The position numbers and the translations under genes are program-made. Positions 36,737 to 43,797 of a stretch of DNA of 64,000 bases are shown here, piece after piece. Source of the DNA: Brevundimonas sp. Root608 (GTDB taxonomy: Bacteria; Pseudomonadota; Alphaproteobacteria; Caulobacterales; Caulobacteraceae); the NCBI RefSeq assembly GCF_001427825.1, contig NZ_LMGT01000007.1:106930-170929 (forward strand), given 5' to 3'. Below the pieces are notes generated by a model. It was not told the origin of the DNA. It saw only the letters and a program-made list of their open reading frames with translations, and did not search any database. Position 1 is the stretch's first letter, and each line of letters begins with the position of its first letter.

Positions 36737-38770
36737 ATGTCACTGTCCCTCGTGTCCCGCGCCGTCCTGACCGCCGCCCTCGGATGGGGCGCCCTGGCCG
36801 CCCCGGCGGCGGCCCAGTCGACCGTCCCGGGCGCCCGGGAGCCGGAGGCGGTGCTGGACGACGTCATCGTCACCGGCGCGCCCTATGGCATCAGCGCCCG
36901 CGCCACGACCATCGCCACCACGGTGATCGACGCGGAGGCCCTGGCCACGGCGCCGGCCGCCTCGCTGGGCGATCTGGTCGCCGGCCTGCCGGGCATGCGA
37001 TCGACCGACTTCGCACCCGGCGCCAGCCGCCCGGTGATCCGCGGCCTGTCGGGTCCGCGCGTGCAGGTGCTGACCAACGGCATCGGCCTGATCGACGCCA
37101 GTTCGGTGTCGCCCGACCACCAGGTCGCGACCGATCCCGCCGAGGCCAGCCGCATCGAGATCGTGCGCGGCCCGGCGACCCTGGCCTATGGCGGCACCGC
37201 CATCGGCGGCGTGGTCAATGTTCTCGACAATCGTATCCCGACGGAGATGCCCGACGGCGTCGACGGCATGGTTTCGGCCCAGACTTCCAGCGTCGACCAG
37301 GGCTGGTCGACCTCCGCCCGCGCCACCTTCGGCCTCGGCCCGATCGCCATCAGCATCGACGCGGTGAAGAAGGAGGCCGACGACTACGACATTCCCTCGC
37401 CCGCCGTTTCGCAGCGGCTGGCCGATGCCGAAGGGATCGCGCGCGGGCCGGGCGGGAGCCAGCCCAACAGTTTCTCGGAACTGGAAAGCCGGGGGGTCGG
37501 CGCCGCGTGGATCGGATCGCGCGGCTTCATCGGCGCGTCCTACAAGGACCTGTCCAGCACCTATGGCACGGTGGCCGAGCCGGACGTCTTCATCCAGCTG
37601 GAACAGACCCGCGAGGACCTGCGCGGCGAGCTGCGCTTCGACGGCGGGCCGTTCCAGAAGCTGACCGGCTCGTACGGACACGCCGACTACACCCACACCG
37701 AGTTCGAGGGCCCCGGCAATCCCGGCACCGTCTTCCAGTCGAACGGCCAGGAGGCCCGGGCCGATCTGGTGCAGCGGACGCGGGACGGCTGGAACGGGGC
37801 CGTCGGCGTGCAGGCGCTGTCGCGGACCTTCGAGGCCATCGGCGCCGAGGCCTTCGTACCGAGCAGCGAGATCGAGGAGGCGGGAATCTACACCGTCCAG
37901 CGCCTGGACCGCGCCGCCTGGGGACTGGAGGGCGGCCTGCGCTACGACCGGCGCACGGTGACGGCTGCGCCGCTGTCGGGCGGACCGGAGATCGAGCGCG
38001 ACTTCGGCAACTGGTCGGGTTCGGCGGCGGCCTTCATCAAGCCCACGGCCAACCTGTTCCTGGGCCTGAGCCTGGCCCACAACGAACGCGCGCCGTCCGA
38101 GGTCGAACTGTTCTCCGACGGCCTGCACGTCGCGACCGGCGTCTATGAGCGCGGCGACACGACGCTGGACAATGAGAAGGTGACGACGCTGGAGGGCACG
38201 GTCCACTACGCCGTCGGCCGGTTCCAGGGCGACCTGCACGTCTATGCCTCGAAATACGACGGCTTCATCGACGAGCGCGACACGGGCGCGGTGTTCGTGG
38301 ACGGCGGCGAGAGCTTCCCGATCTTCCAGTTCGTCCAGACGGGGGCGGACTTCCGCGGCTTCGAGGTCGAGGGCGAATACGATCTGTGGACCAGCGGAGA
38401 CCGCTCGCTGAGCCTCGAGGGCGCCGCCGACTTCGTCGATGCGCAAACCGACCAGGGCCCGGCCGCGCGCATTCCGCCGTGGAGCCTGACCGGCCGGCTG
38501 GCCTGGACCTCGGCGCCGTTCGACGCCTCGCTCGAGGTCCGGCGCGTCGGCGAGCAGGACGAACTGGCGGCCTATGAACTGGGCACGGACGGCTACACCA
38601 TGGTGAACCTGTCGGCCTCGTGGCGGCCGTTCGCCGACAAGGCCGTCACCGTGTTCGCCGAGGGCCACAACCTGACCGACGCCGAGGCGCGGGAACACGT
38701 CAGCTTCCTCAAGGATGTCGCTCCCCTGCCGGGCCGAAATCTCCGGGTCGGCGTCAGCTACCGGTTCTGA
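36737..38770 (+). CDS. TonB-dependent receptor, ZnuD-like (zinc uptake)
   Basis: A 677-residue outer-membrane receptor. A signal peptide (about 1-26) is followed by the plug (LDDVIVTGAPYG.. to about 160) and a 22-strand barrel ending in RVGVSYRF with terminal Phe. The plug segment DASSVSPDHQVATDP and EIVRGPATLAYGGTAIGGVVNV resemble ZnuD, the zinc receptor of Neisseria, and Caulobacter zinc-regulated receptors. The Zur box upstream supports zinc (or a zinc chelate) as ligand. No inner-membrane ABC importer genes are adjacent. Confidence 0.87.
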   Translation: MSLSLVSRAVLTAALGWGALAAPAAAQSTVPGAREPEAVLDDVIVTGAPYGISARATTIATTVIDAEALATAPAASLGDLVAGLPGMRSTDFAPGASRPVIRGLSGPRVQVLTNGIGLIDASSVSPDHQVATDPAEASRIEIVRGPATLAYGGTAIGGVVNVLDNRIPTEMPDGVDGMVSAQTSSVDQGWSTSARATFGLGPIAISIDAVKKEADDYDIPSPAVSQRLADAEGIARGPGGSQPNSFSELESRGVGAAWIGSRGFIGASYKDLSSTYGTVAEPDVFIQLEQTREDLRGELRFDGGPFQKLTGSYGHADYTHTEFEGPGNPGTVFQSNGQEARADLVQRTRDGWNGAVGVQALSRTFEAIGAEAFVPSSEIEEAGIYTVQRLDRAAWGLEGGLRYDRRTVTAAPLSGGPEIERDFGNWSGSAAAFIKPTANLFLGLSLAHNERAPSEVELFSDGLHVATGVYERGDTTLDNEKVTTLEGTVHYAVGRFQGDLHVYASKYDGFIDERDTGAVFVDGGESFPIFQFVQTGADFRGFEVEGEYDLWTSGDRSLSLEGAADFVDAQTDQGPAARIPPWSLTGRLAWTSAPFDASLEVRRVGEQDELAAYELGTDGYTMVNLSASWRPFADKAVTVFAEGHNLTDAEAREHVSFLKDVAPLPGRNLRVGVSYRF

Positions 38771-38876
38771 GGCGGGCCGTTAACCGCGTCGGACGCCCCG
38801 CGAGCGAGCGCGTTTGCGGCGGTGTGGCGACTACGCTAGAAGCGCGCTTCCCCTATTTCAGAGCCCGATCGCGTTC

Positions 38877-39668
38877 ATGACCGACACCACCGCCGCCTCG
38901 CCCCTGTCGGGCAACGTCCTGTTCTACGCCCAGCCCGAGCCGCTGTCCGTCGAGACCCACGGCGCGCTGGGGGTCGACGCGGTCGACAAGCCCTACGCCT
39001 TCGTCGCCCAGACCAATCTGGTGCCGGTGATGGTGACGGAGTTCGCCCCGGCGGCCCTGTCGTATCCCGTGATCTTCGTCGGCGAGAACAAGCAGCCGGT
39101 CGCGGTGATGGCGCTGCGCGCCGGTGAGAACCTGTTCGTCAGCGACGACGGCGAATTCCGCGCCGAGGCCTATATCCCGGCCTATGTCCGGCGCTATCCG
39201 TTCGTCTTCGCCAACGACGACACGCAGAACCGCCTGATCCTGTGCGTCGACCGCGCTGCGCCGTTCATCAAGGAAGGCGGCGCCACGCCGTTGTTCGTCG
39301 ACGGCCAGCCCTCGCCCTACACCCAGCAGGCGATGGAGTTCTGCAACAATTTCGAACAGGAGCGCCTGCGCACCGAGGCCTTCCTGAAACTGCTGAAGGA
39401 CCTCGACCTGCTGGACACGCGCGAAGCCATCTTCACGCCGCGCAATCCGGACGGCACGGCCGCCGAGCCGCAGAAGATCGCCGAATATTTCGCCGTCTCG
39501 GAAGACAGGCTGAAGGCCCTGCCGGCCGAGAAGCTGGCCGAACTGCGCGACAACGGCGCCCTGGGCCAGATCTACGCCCATCTGGTGTCGCTGCTGGGCT
39601 GGGATCGTCTGATCGCCATGGCCTTCCAGAAGGCCGCCGCCTCGCAGCCGGTGGCCGGCAACGCGTAA
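38877..39668 (+). CDS. SapC family protein
   Basis: A 263-residue SapC-like protein from the ATG at 38877. Hallmarks are FVAQTNLVPVMVTEFAPAALSYPVIFV, the AYIPAYVRRYPFVF segment and GGATPLFVDGQPS. The name comes from an S-layer locus of Campylobacter, but biochemical function is unknown; in alphaproteobacteria such genes are usually not beside S-layer genes. It is monocistronic with a clear terminator after it. Confidence 0.88.
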   Translation: MTDTTAASPLSGNVLFYAQPEPLSVETHGALGVDAVDKPYAFVAQTNLVPVMVTEFAPAALSYPVIFVGENKQPVAVMALRAGENLFVSDDGEFRAEAYIPAYVRRYPFVFANDDTQNRLILCVDRAAPFIKEGGATPLFVDGQPSPYTQQAMEFCNNFEQERLRTEAFLKLLKDLDLLDTREAIFTPRNPDGTAAEPQKIAEYFAVSEDRLKALPAEKLAELRDNGALGQIYAHLVSLLGWDRLIAMAFQKAAASQPVAGNA

Positions 39669-39724
39669 AGAGCGGCTGGTGGCTGGTAAGGCCTGCGCCG
39701 CCCGCTTCCAGATCGAACAGGAAC

Positions 39725-39760
39725 AAGCCCCGCCCGGTTCGTCCAGGCGGGGCTTTTCCT
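39725..39760 (+). terminator. Intrinsic terminator after sapC-like gene
   Basis: A perfect 10-bp stem (AAGCCCCGCC, 39725-39734, with GGCGGGGCTT, 39746-39755) encloses an 11-base loop and runs into TTTTCC on the plus strand. Confidence 0.88.
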
Positions 39761-39805
39761 TGCGTACGACGCCGGGGCCCGACACCAGCCACTGGCCGCC
39801 AGCCC

Positions 39806-40213
39806 CTACCTCCGCGCCAGCAGGGCCCGCGTCAGGCACGAGAAGACCAGCCGCCCCGCCTCGTCGAGCAGGTCGTGCTGGGCGATGACGATGCCCTTTT
39901 CGTCGCCGACCGGATCCTTGCCCATCACCGTCATGCGGCCGCGCATCAGCTCGCCGGCCGGGGGGTTGCGCATGAAGCGCAGGCCGTCCACCGCCAGCAC
40001 CTTGGACTGGGCCCAGCCCGAGGCCTTGTCGGCGAAGATGCGGCTCCACAGGGCGTAGACCATGGCGTCGGGCGCGCCGTAGGAGGCGTCCCAGCCGGGC
40101 GAGAACCGCTCGATGAAAACCTCCAGGGCCGCCGCATCGACCATGCAGGCGCCCAGGGAGATGACTTCGCCGACGCCCAGGTCTTCGAAATGGACGTGCA
40201 GGGGTTCAGTCAT
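39806..40213 (-). CDS. MaoC-like hot-dog domain protein
   Basis: A 135-residue protein of the MaoC/hydratase hot-dog type: HFEDLGVGEVISLGACMVDAAALEVF at the N-terminus and AVDGLRFMRNPPAGELMRGRMTV in the middle. The catalytic Asp-x4-His of true enoyl-CoA hydratases is not obvious, so it may bind acyl-CoA without hydrating it. It lies 12 bases downstream of the CurA-type reductase on the same strand and is probably co-transcribed, which suggests a shared role in enoyl or acyl metabolism. Confidence 0.75.
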   Translation of the reverse strand: MTEPLHVHFEDLGVGEVISLGACMVDAAALEVFIERFSPGWDASYGAPDAMVYALWSRIFADKASGWAQSKVLAVDGLRFMRNPPAGELMRGRMTVMGKDPVGDEKGIVIAQHDLLDEAGRLVFSCLTRALLARR

Positions 40214-40225
40214 GTCGAGGTCCCG

Positions 40226-41248
40226 TCAGCCCGCCGGTTCTTCGGATACGCGGACCAGCAGCTTGCCGTCATGGTCGCCGGTGAACAAGCGGTTCAACGA
40301 ACCCACGGCGCCCTCCAGCCCGTCGTCGACGTGCACCTTCCACTTCACCGTGCCGTCCGCTAGCCAAGGGCCCATTTCGGCGACCATTTCGCGGCCGCGG
40401 TGGGCGTAGTCCAGCACGAGGAAGCCCTGGATGTTCAGGCGGTGGGTGATGATGCGCGCGAAATTCGGCGACGGCGGCATTTTCGTCGCGTTGTAGGCCG
40501 AGATCAGGCCGCAGACGGCCATGCGGCCGTGGGTCTTCAGCCGGTTGTAGACGGCGATCATGATGTCGCCGCCGACGTTCTCGAAATTCAGGTCGACGCC
40601 GTCCGGGGCCAGGCGGTCCAGCGCCTCGCCCACGTCCTCGTTCTTGTAGTCGATGGCGGCGTCGAACCCGAGCTCCTCGGTCAGCCAGCGGCATTTGTCG
40701 GGACCGCCGGCGATGCCGATGACGCGGCAGCCGCGCGCTTTCGCGACCTGGCCCGCGATGGAGCCGACCGCGCCGGCGGCCGCGGAGATGACGATGGTCT
40801 CGCCGGCCTTGGCCTTCAGCACGTCGGTGACGCCGAAATAGGCGGTCATGCCGGTCATGCCGAGGACGCTGAGATTGGCGGTCAGGGGCATGCCGGTGGC
40901 GCGATGCACCGGACGCAGCTCCATCTCGTTGACCACGGCATAGTCGGACCAGCCGCCCGACAGGGGGGTGACCACGTCGCCGGCGCGGAAGCGGGTTGAG
41001 CGGCTTTCCTCGACCACGCCCAGGGTCAGGCCGCGCATGACGCCGCCGATCGGCACCGGCGGCAGATAGCCCTCGGAGTCGTTCATCCAGGTGCGGTTGG
41101 TCGGGTCCAGCGACAGATAGACGGTGCGGACCAGAACCTGGGATTCCTTCAGCGCCGGAACCGGCGCCTCGACCAGCTCCAGGTCGCCCGGCTTGACCAG
41201 GCCCTTGGGCCGCTGGCGCAGCACCCACTGACGATTGACGCGAGCCAT
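40226..41248 (-). CDS. NADP-dependent alkenal/enone reductase (CurA/PTGR-like MDR)
   Basis: From the ATG at 41248 the protein has 340 residues. It belongs to the leukotriene B4 dehydrogenase/CurA branch of zinc-free MDR enzymes: VYLSLDPTNRTWMNDSEGYLPPV-type N-terminal region, the NADPH motif SAAAGAVGSIAGQVAKARGCRVIGIAGG and NFENVGGDIM. These enzymes reduce alpha,beta-unsaturated ketones and aldehydes. The frame extends 38 codons upstream, but MARVNRQWVL is the conserved beginning. Regulation unknown; the first gene of a two-gene unit with the MaoC-like gene. Confidence 0.88.
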   Translation of the reverse strand: MARVNRQWVLRQRPKGLVKPGDLELVEAPVPALKESQVLVRTVYLSLDPTNRTWMNDSEGYLPPVPIGGVMRGLTLGVVEESRSTRFRAGDVVTPLSGGWSDYAVVNEMELRPVHRATGMPLTANLSVLGMTGMTAYFGVTDVLKAKAGETIVISAAAGAVGSIAGQVAKARGCRVIGIAGGPDKCRWLTEELGFDAAIDYKNEDVGEALDRLAPDGVDLNFENVGGDIMIAVYNRLKTHGRMAVCGLISAYNATKMPPSPNFARIITHRLNIQGFLVLDYAHRGREMVAEMGPWLADGTVKWKVHVDDGLEGAVGSLNRLFTGDHDGKLLVRVSEEPAG

Positions 41249-41319
41249 GGCGATCTCCGGGTTTTCTTTCTGGACCCGCCCATAGTCAGCAAGCAGGGCC
41301 GCCTGTCCAGCCGGACAAG

Positions 41320-41347
41320 GAAAAAGGCGGACCGTTTCCGGTCCGCC
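41320..41347 (-). terminator. Intrinsic terminator of the sRNA unit
   Basis: GGCGGACC and GGTCCGCC (41340-41347 with 41326-41333) form an 8-bp stem with a 6-base loop. On the minus strand the stem is followed by five T (41325-41321). No minus-strand protein gene ends nearby. Confidence 0.88.
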
Positions 41348-41435
41348 ATCAGGTCGCATCATCGAGAATGAGTCGCGGAGGCGACAGACTGACTTTCGTC
41401 AGTCTCAAGTCGGGGGGGCGTCGCCGCCTCCGCCT
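41320..41435 (-). ncRNA. EcfG-dependent small RNA, probable GsrN-type stress sRNA
   Basis: A gene-free unit of about 115 nt on the minus strand. It begins about seven bases after an EcfG-type promoter and ends at an intrinsic terminator. The predicted transcript starts AGGCGGAGGCGGCGAC, then has a run of seven C (complement of G 41412-41418), then a perfect hairpin AGACTGAC-GAAA-GTCAGTCT (41405-41386), whose flanks pair again (GGCGAC and GCGGA with GTCGCC and TCCGC), leaving the C-run in an exposed bulge or loop. GsrN of Caulobacter is a sigma-T-dependent sRNA of similar size with a C-rich targeting loop. Promoter, terminator and fold are seen; identity with GsrN is inferred from them and from the adjoining phyR locus. 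Confidence 0.75.
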
Positions 41436-41441
41436 CTCGAT

Positions 41442-41466
41442 AACGGGGCGCCTCGCCATGGGTTCC
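41442..41466 (-). promoter_or_regulatory. EcfG (general stress sigma) promoter of the sRNA
   Basis: On the minus strand GGAAC (41466-41462) and CGTT (41445-41442) are separated by exactly 16 bases, the EcfG/SigT consensus. Confidence 0.82.
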
Positions 41467-41504
41467 AACCGTCGGAGGCATTTTTTCGCCCCGGAGGCGA
41501 GGCC

Positions 41505-41530
41505 GGAACGGCAACGCTGGACGGCGCGTT
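41505..41530 (+). promoter_or_regulatory. EcfG promoter of the small membrane protein gene
   Basis: GGAAC (41505-41509) and CGTT (41527-41530) are separated by 17 bases, within the EcfG consensus. The start codon lies 36 bases further. Confidence 0.75.
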
Positions 41531-41566
41531 CATCAGGCTGATCCAACGCCTCGACGGAGCCGAGCC

Positions 41567-41926
41567 ATGACCCATGAATCCCCGCACGACAAGGCCGCCG
41601 ACGCCGTGCACGAGGGCAGGCCCGTCGAGGCCCAATATGTTCGCGGCGGCCGCGGCGGCGTGCGCATCCTGACCCTGCTGGTCATCTCCCTGGCGGCTGT
41701 GGCCGTCCTGCTGCTGGGCATGTGGTTCGTCAGCCAGGGCGGCTTCGCCAACACCAACGCCAACAGCGGCCAGCAGGCGGTCGACGTGCAGGCCTTCCAG
41801 GGCGAGGCGGCCCCCTCGCCGACGGCCGACGCCCCGACGGCTCAGGGCGGCCGGCCCGCCACCCCGCCGGCCGGCGATACGGCCAACGTCAATGCGCCGA
41901 CGGTCCCTTCGACGGCGGCCAACTAG
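41567..41926 (+). CDS. Small single-pass membrane protein under general stress control
   Basis: A 119-residue protein of no family that I recognise. A polar, charged N-terminus (1-33) precedes one transmembrane helix (34-56, ILTLLVISLAAVAVLLLGMW), and the rest is a low-complexity Ala/Pro/Thr/Gln-rich tail that should lie in the periplasm. A CGGAG ribosome site is placed nine bases before the ATG. An EcfG promoter lies upstream and a bidirectional terminator downstream, so it is a monocistronic stress-regulon gene convergent with phyR. Confidence 0.78.
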   Translation: MTHESPHDKAADAVHEGRPVEAQYVRGGRGGVRILTLLVISLAAVAVLLLGMWFVSQGGFANTNANSGQQAVDVQAFQGEAAPSPTADAPTAQGGRPATPPAGDTANVNAPTVPSTAAN

Positions 41927-41940
41927 CGATCGCGGACAAC

Positions 41941-41974
41941 AAAAAAGCCCCGGTCCTGCGACCGGGGCTTTTCC
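41941..41974. terminator. Bidirectional intrinsic terminator
   Basis: GCCCCGGTC (41947-41955) and GACCGGGGC (41960-41968) pair fully over a CTGC loop, flanked by six A on the left and TTTT on the right. It can end both the membrane protein gene (plus) and phyR (minus). Confidence 0.88.
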
Positions 41975-41992
41975 TTGTTCGGGGAAGAAGGC

Positions 41993-42790
41993 TTACGCCG
42001 CCGCCTTCTGGCGCGACGGATGGAAGAACAGCGCCTGGCTGATCGCCGCCTTCACCGTTTCGGGCTGGAACGGCTTGGTGATCAGGAAGGTCGGTTCGGG
42101 CCGCTCGCCGGTCAGCAGCCGCTCCGGGAAGGCGGTGATGAAGATGACCGGCACGTCGATCCGCTTGAGGATGTCCTTGACCGCGTCGATGCCCGACGAG
42201 CCGTCGGCCAGCTGGATGTCGGCCAGGACCAGGCCCGGGCGGTGACGGGCGACGGCGTCGACGGCCTCGTCGTGGGTCGTGGCGGTGCCGGTCACGCGGT
42301 GACCGAGCTCCTTCACCAGGCTTTCGATATCGGCCGAGATGATGGCCTCGTCCTCGATGATCAGGACGTCGGTGGCCAGTTCGGCGTCGATGTCCGACTG
42401 GGCTTCCGAGATCAGGCGTTCGACGTCGATGGCGTCGGCGTCGAGGATCTGGGCCGCTTCGGAGGGGGTGAACCCTTCAAGCGCCGTCAGCAGGAAGGCC
42501 TGGCGCGAGCGCGGGGCTATGCGCATCAGGCGGCGCGAGGCGTCGTCGCCACGCCCTTCGAGACCGCTCTTGTCCTCCAGCTGCGCGCCGGTGGTGGCCC
42601 AGATGGCGTGGAAGACATGATAGAGGGCGACCCGCGGCGTCATCTCGGCGGGCAGTTGCCGTTCGCCGGCGGCCAGCGCCTCAAGCGCGACGCGGACGTA
42701 ATTGTCCCCGGTGGTCTGGTCGCCGGTCAGCGCGCGCGCATAGCGGCGGACATAGGGCAGGTGCGGCGCAAGGCGGGCCAGCAGGCTCAT
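41993..42790 (-). CDS. phyR: General stress response anti-anti-sigma regulator PhyR
   Basis: Hybrid regulator of 265 residues. The N-terminal half (1-130) mimics an ECF sigma factor, and the C-terminal receiver domain (141-258) has acidic residues E146/D147, phospho-acceptor D191 (LVLADIQLADG), T219 and K239. Once phosphorylated, PhyR sequesters NepR and frees EcfG. The start MSLLARLAPHLPYVRRYARAL is the conserved PhyR beginning; the frame extends 35 codons upstream through promoter sequence. An EcfG promoter precedes it, giving positive feedback, and a small inverted repeat (GGTTCC/GGAACC, 42813-42831) lies in its leader. Confidence 0.96.
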   Translation of the reverse strand: MSLLARLAPHLPYVRRYARALTGDQTTGDNYVRVALEALAAGERQLPAEMTPRVALYHVFHAIWATTGAQLEDKSGLEGRGDDASRRLMRIAPRSRQAFLLTALEGFTPSEAAQILDADAIDVERLISEAQSDIDAELATDVLIIEDEAIISADIESLVKELGHRVTGTATTHDEAVDAVARHRPGLVLADIQLADGSSGIDAVKDILKRIDVPVIFITAFPERLLTGERPEPTFLITKPFQPETVKAAISQALFFHPSRQKAAA

Positions 42791-42846
42791 ATAATAAAAT
42801 CCCCGACAGACTGGTTCCGTCCATTGGAACCTCAGCAGCTTCCGAC

Positions 42847-42871
42847 AACGTATCAAATCGGCCACGGTTCC
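42847..42871 (-). promoter_or_regulatory. EcfG promoter of phyR
   Basis: On the minus strand GGAAC (42871-42867) and CGTT (42850-42847) are separated by 16 bases. The predicted transcript start lies about 50 bases before the phyR ATG. Confidence 0.88.
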
Positions 42872-42912
42872 CATCCGGACGCAAAGCTTCAGCATTAATC
42901 CGCGGTAACCTA

Positions 42913-42937
42913 GGAACCGCCCCTGCTGAGTGGCGTT
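42913..42937 (+). promoter_or_regulatory. EcfG promoter of nepR-ecfG
   Basis: GGAAC (42913-42917) and CGTT (42934-42937) are separated by 16 bases, 47 bases before the nepR ATG. This explains autoregulation of the anti-sigma/sigma pair. Confidence 0.9.
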
Positions 42938-42984
42938 TGGCCAGTCGCAACAAGTCTTTCGTCAGGGTGGCGGCCGTTTTTTCA

Positions 42985-43185
42985 ATGACAGACAATTCCA
43001 ATCCACCGGGCAAGGGTCCGCCCAAGGGCGGCGCAAGCCTGGAGGAAGCGCGACTTCGCCAGCAGGCGATCGGCGTCAAGCTGCGCCATATGTTCGACGA
43101 GGTCGTCAACGAACAGGTTCCGGACGAGTTCCTGGACATCCTGCGTCGCGCCGACGAGCGGTCGTCGGGCGGGGGCGGCGCATGA
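42985..43185 (+). CDS. nepR: Anti-sigma factor NepR
   Basis: A 66-residue NepR protein. The conserved helical core LRHMFDEVVNEQVPDEFLDILR (about 35-57, here cited in part) binds EcfG and, alternatively, phosphorylated PhyR. N- and C-terminal tails are disordered (Gly/Pro and Ser/Gly rich). The ATG at 42985 was chosen because upstream in-frame codons overlap the EcfG promoter. The stop overlaps the ecfG start (ATGA), keeping sigma and anti-sigma synthesis coupled. Confidence 0.95.
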   Translation: MTDNSNPPGKGPPKGGASLEEARLRQQAIGVKLRHMFDEVVNEQVPDEFLDILRRADERSSGGGGA

Positions 43186-43793
43186 GCGGTGCGACGAATC
43201 CGCCGCCCAAGCCTCCCTCAGCCGACGACGACGCCTTCAAACGGGAGCTCGTCGCGCTGATCCCGCATCTTCGCGCGTTCGCCCGCACCCTGACGGGCGA
43301 CCCGACGGCCGCCGACGATCTGGCGCAGGACGCCATGATGAAGGCGTGGGACGCCCGCGCCAGCTATCAGATGGGCACCAACATGAAGGCCTGGACCTTC
43401 ATGATCCTGCGCAACCAGTTCTATTCCGAGAAGCGCCGTTCCTGGCGGCAGTCGCAGCTCGATCAGGAGGCGGCCGAGCGCACCCTGGTGGCCGTCGACG
43501 ATCCGGAATCGCCGGTGGCGCTGGACGAACTGCGGCTGGCCCTGGCCACCCTGCCGGAAGAGCAGCGCGAGGCGCTGATCCTCGTCGGCGCCGGCGGCTT
43601 CGCCTATGAAGAGGCCGCCGAGATCTGCCAGTGCGCGGTCGGCACGGTGAAAAGCCGCGTGTCCCGCGCCCGCAAGGCCCTGCAGGCCACGCTCGAAAAG
43701 GGCGGCTACGCCCGGGACGGGCGCGCCGCGGGCGACGCCATGCGCTCCATCCTCGCCGCCGCTGATCGCCTGAGCAGCGTCCGGCAGGACTGA
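43182..43793 (+). CDS. ecfG: General stress ECF sigma factor EcfG (SigT)
   Basis: A 203-residue ECF15-type sigma factor. Region 2 (about 22-90) includes LTGDPTAADDLAQDAMMKAWDARASYQ and NMKAWTFMILRNQFYSEKRR; region 4 (about 125-180) has LATLPEEQREALILVGAGGFAYEEAAEICQCAVGTVKSRVSRAR in sequence. It should recognise GGAAC-N16/17-CGTT; five such sites lie within 4.2 kb here. Known as SigT in Caulobacter. Its ATG overlaps nepR by four bases; phyK follows four bases after the stop. Confidence 0.96.
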   Translation: MSGATNPPPKPPSADDDAFKRELVALIPHLRAFARTLTGDPTAADDLAQDAMMKAWDARASYQMGTNMKAWTFMILRNQFYSEKRRSWRQSQLDQEAAERTLVAVDDPESPVALDELRLALATLPEEQREALILVGAGGFAYEEAAEICQCAVGTVKSRVSRARKALQATLEKGGYARDGRAAGDAMRSILAAADRLSSVRQD

Positions 43794-43797
43794 CCGG

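Noticed and set aside
38814..38876. Longer starts for sapC-like and several other genes
   Set aside because: The extra codons lie in intergenic sequence with composition unlike the proteins and lack ribosome sites, whereas the conserved family start is internal.
39721..39770. The 39725-39755 hairpin as a terminator for the minus-strand MaoC-like gene
   Set aside because: On the minus strand the stem is followed by GTTCCTG with no T-run; it works well only on the plus strand.
41349..41635. Short minus-strand frames in the sRNA region as possible peptides
   Set aside because: They start inside or upstream of the EcfG promoter and lack ribosome sites; the RNA structure and terminator explain the region better.
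42826..42852. A sixth EcfG-like site GGAAC-N18-CGTA on the plus strand
   Set aside because: Both the spacer (18) and the -10 element differ from the consensus; the real nepR promoter lies downstream at 42913.
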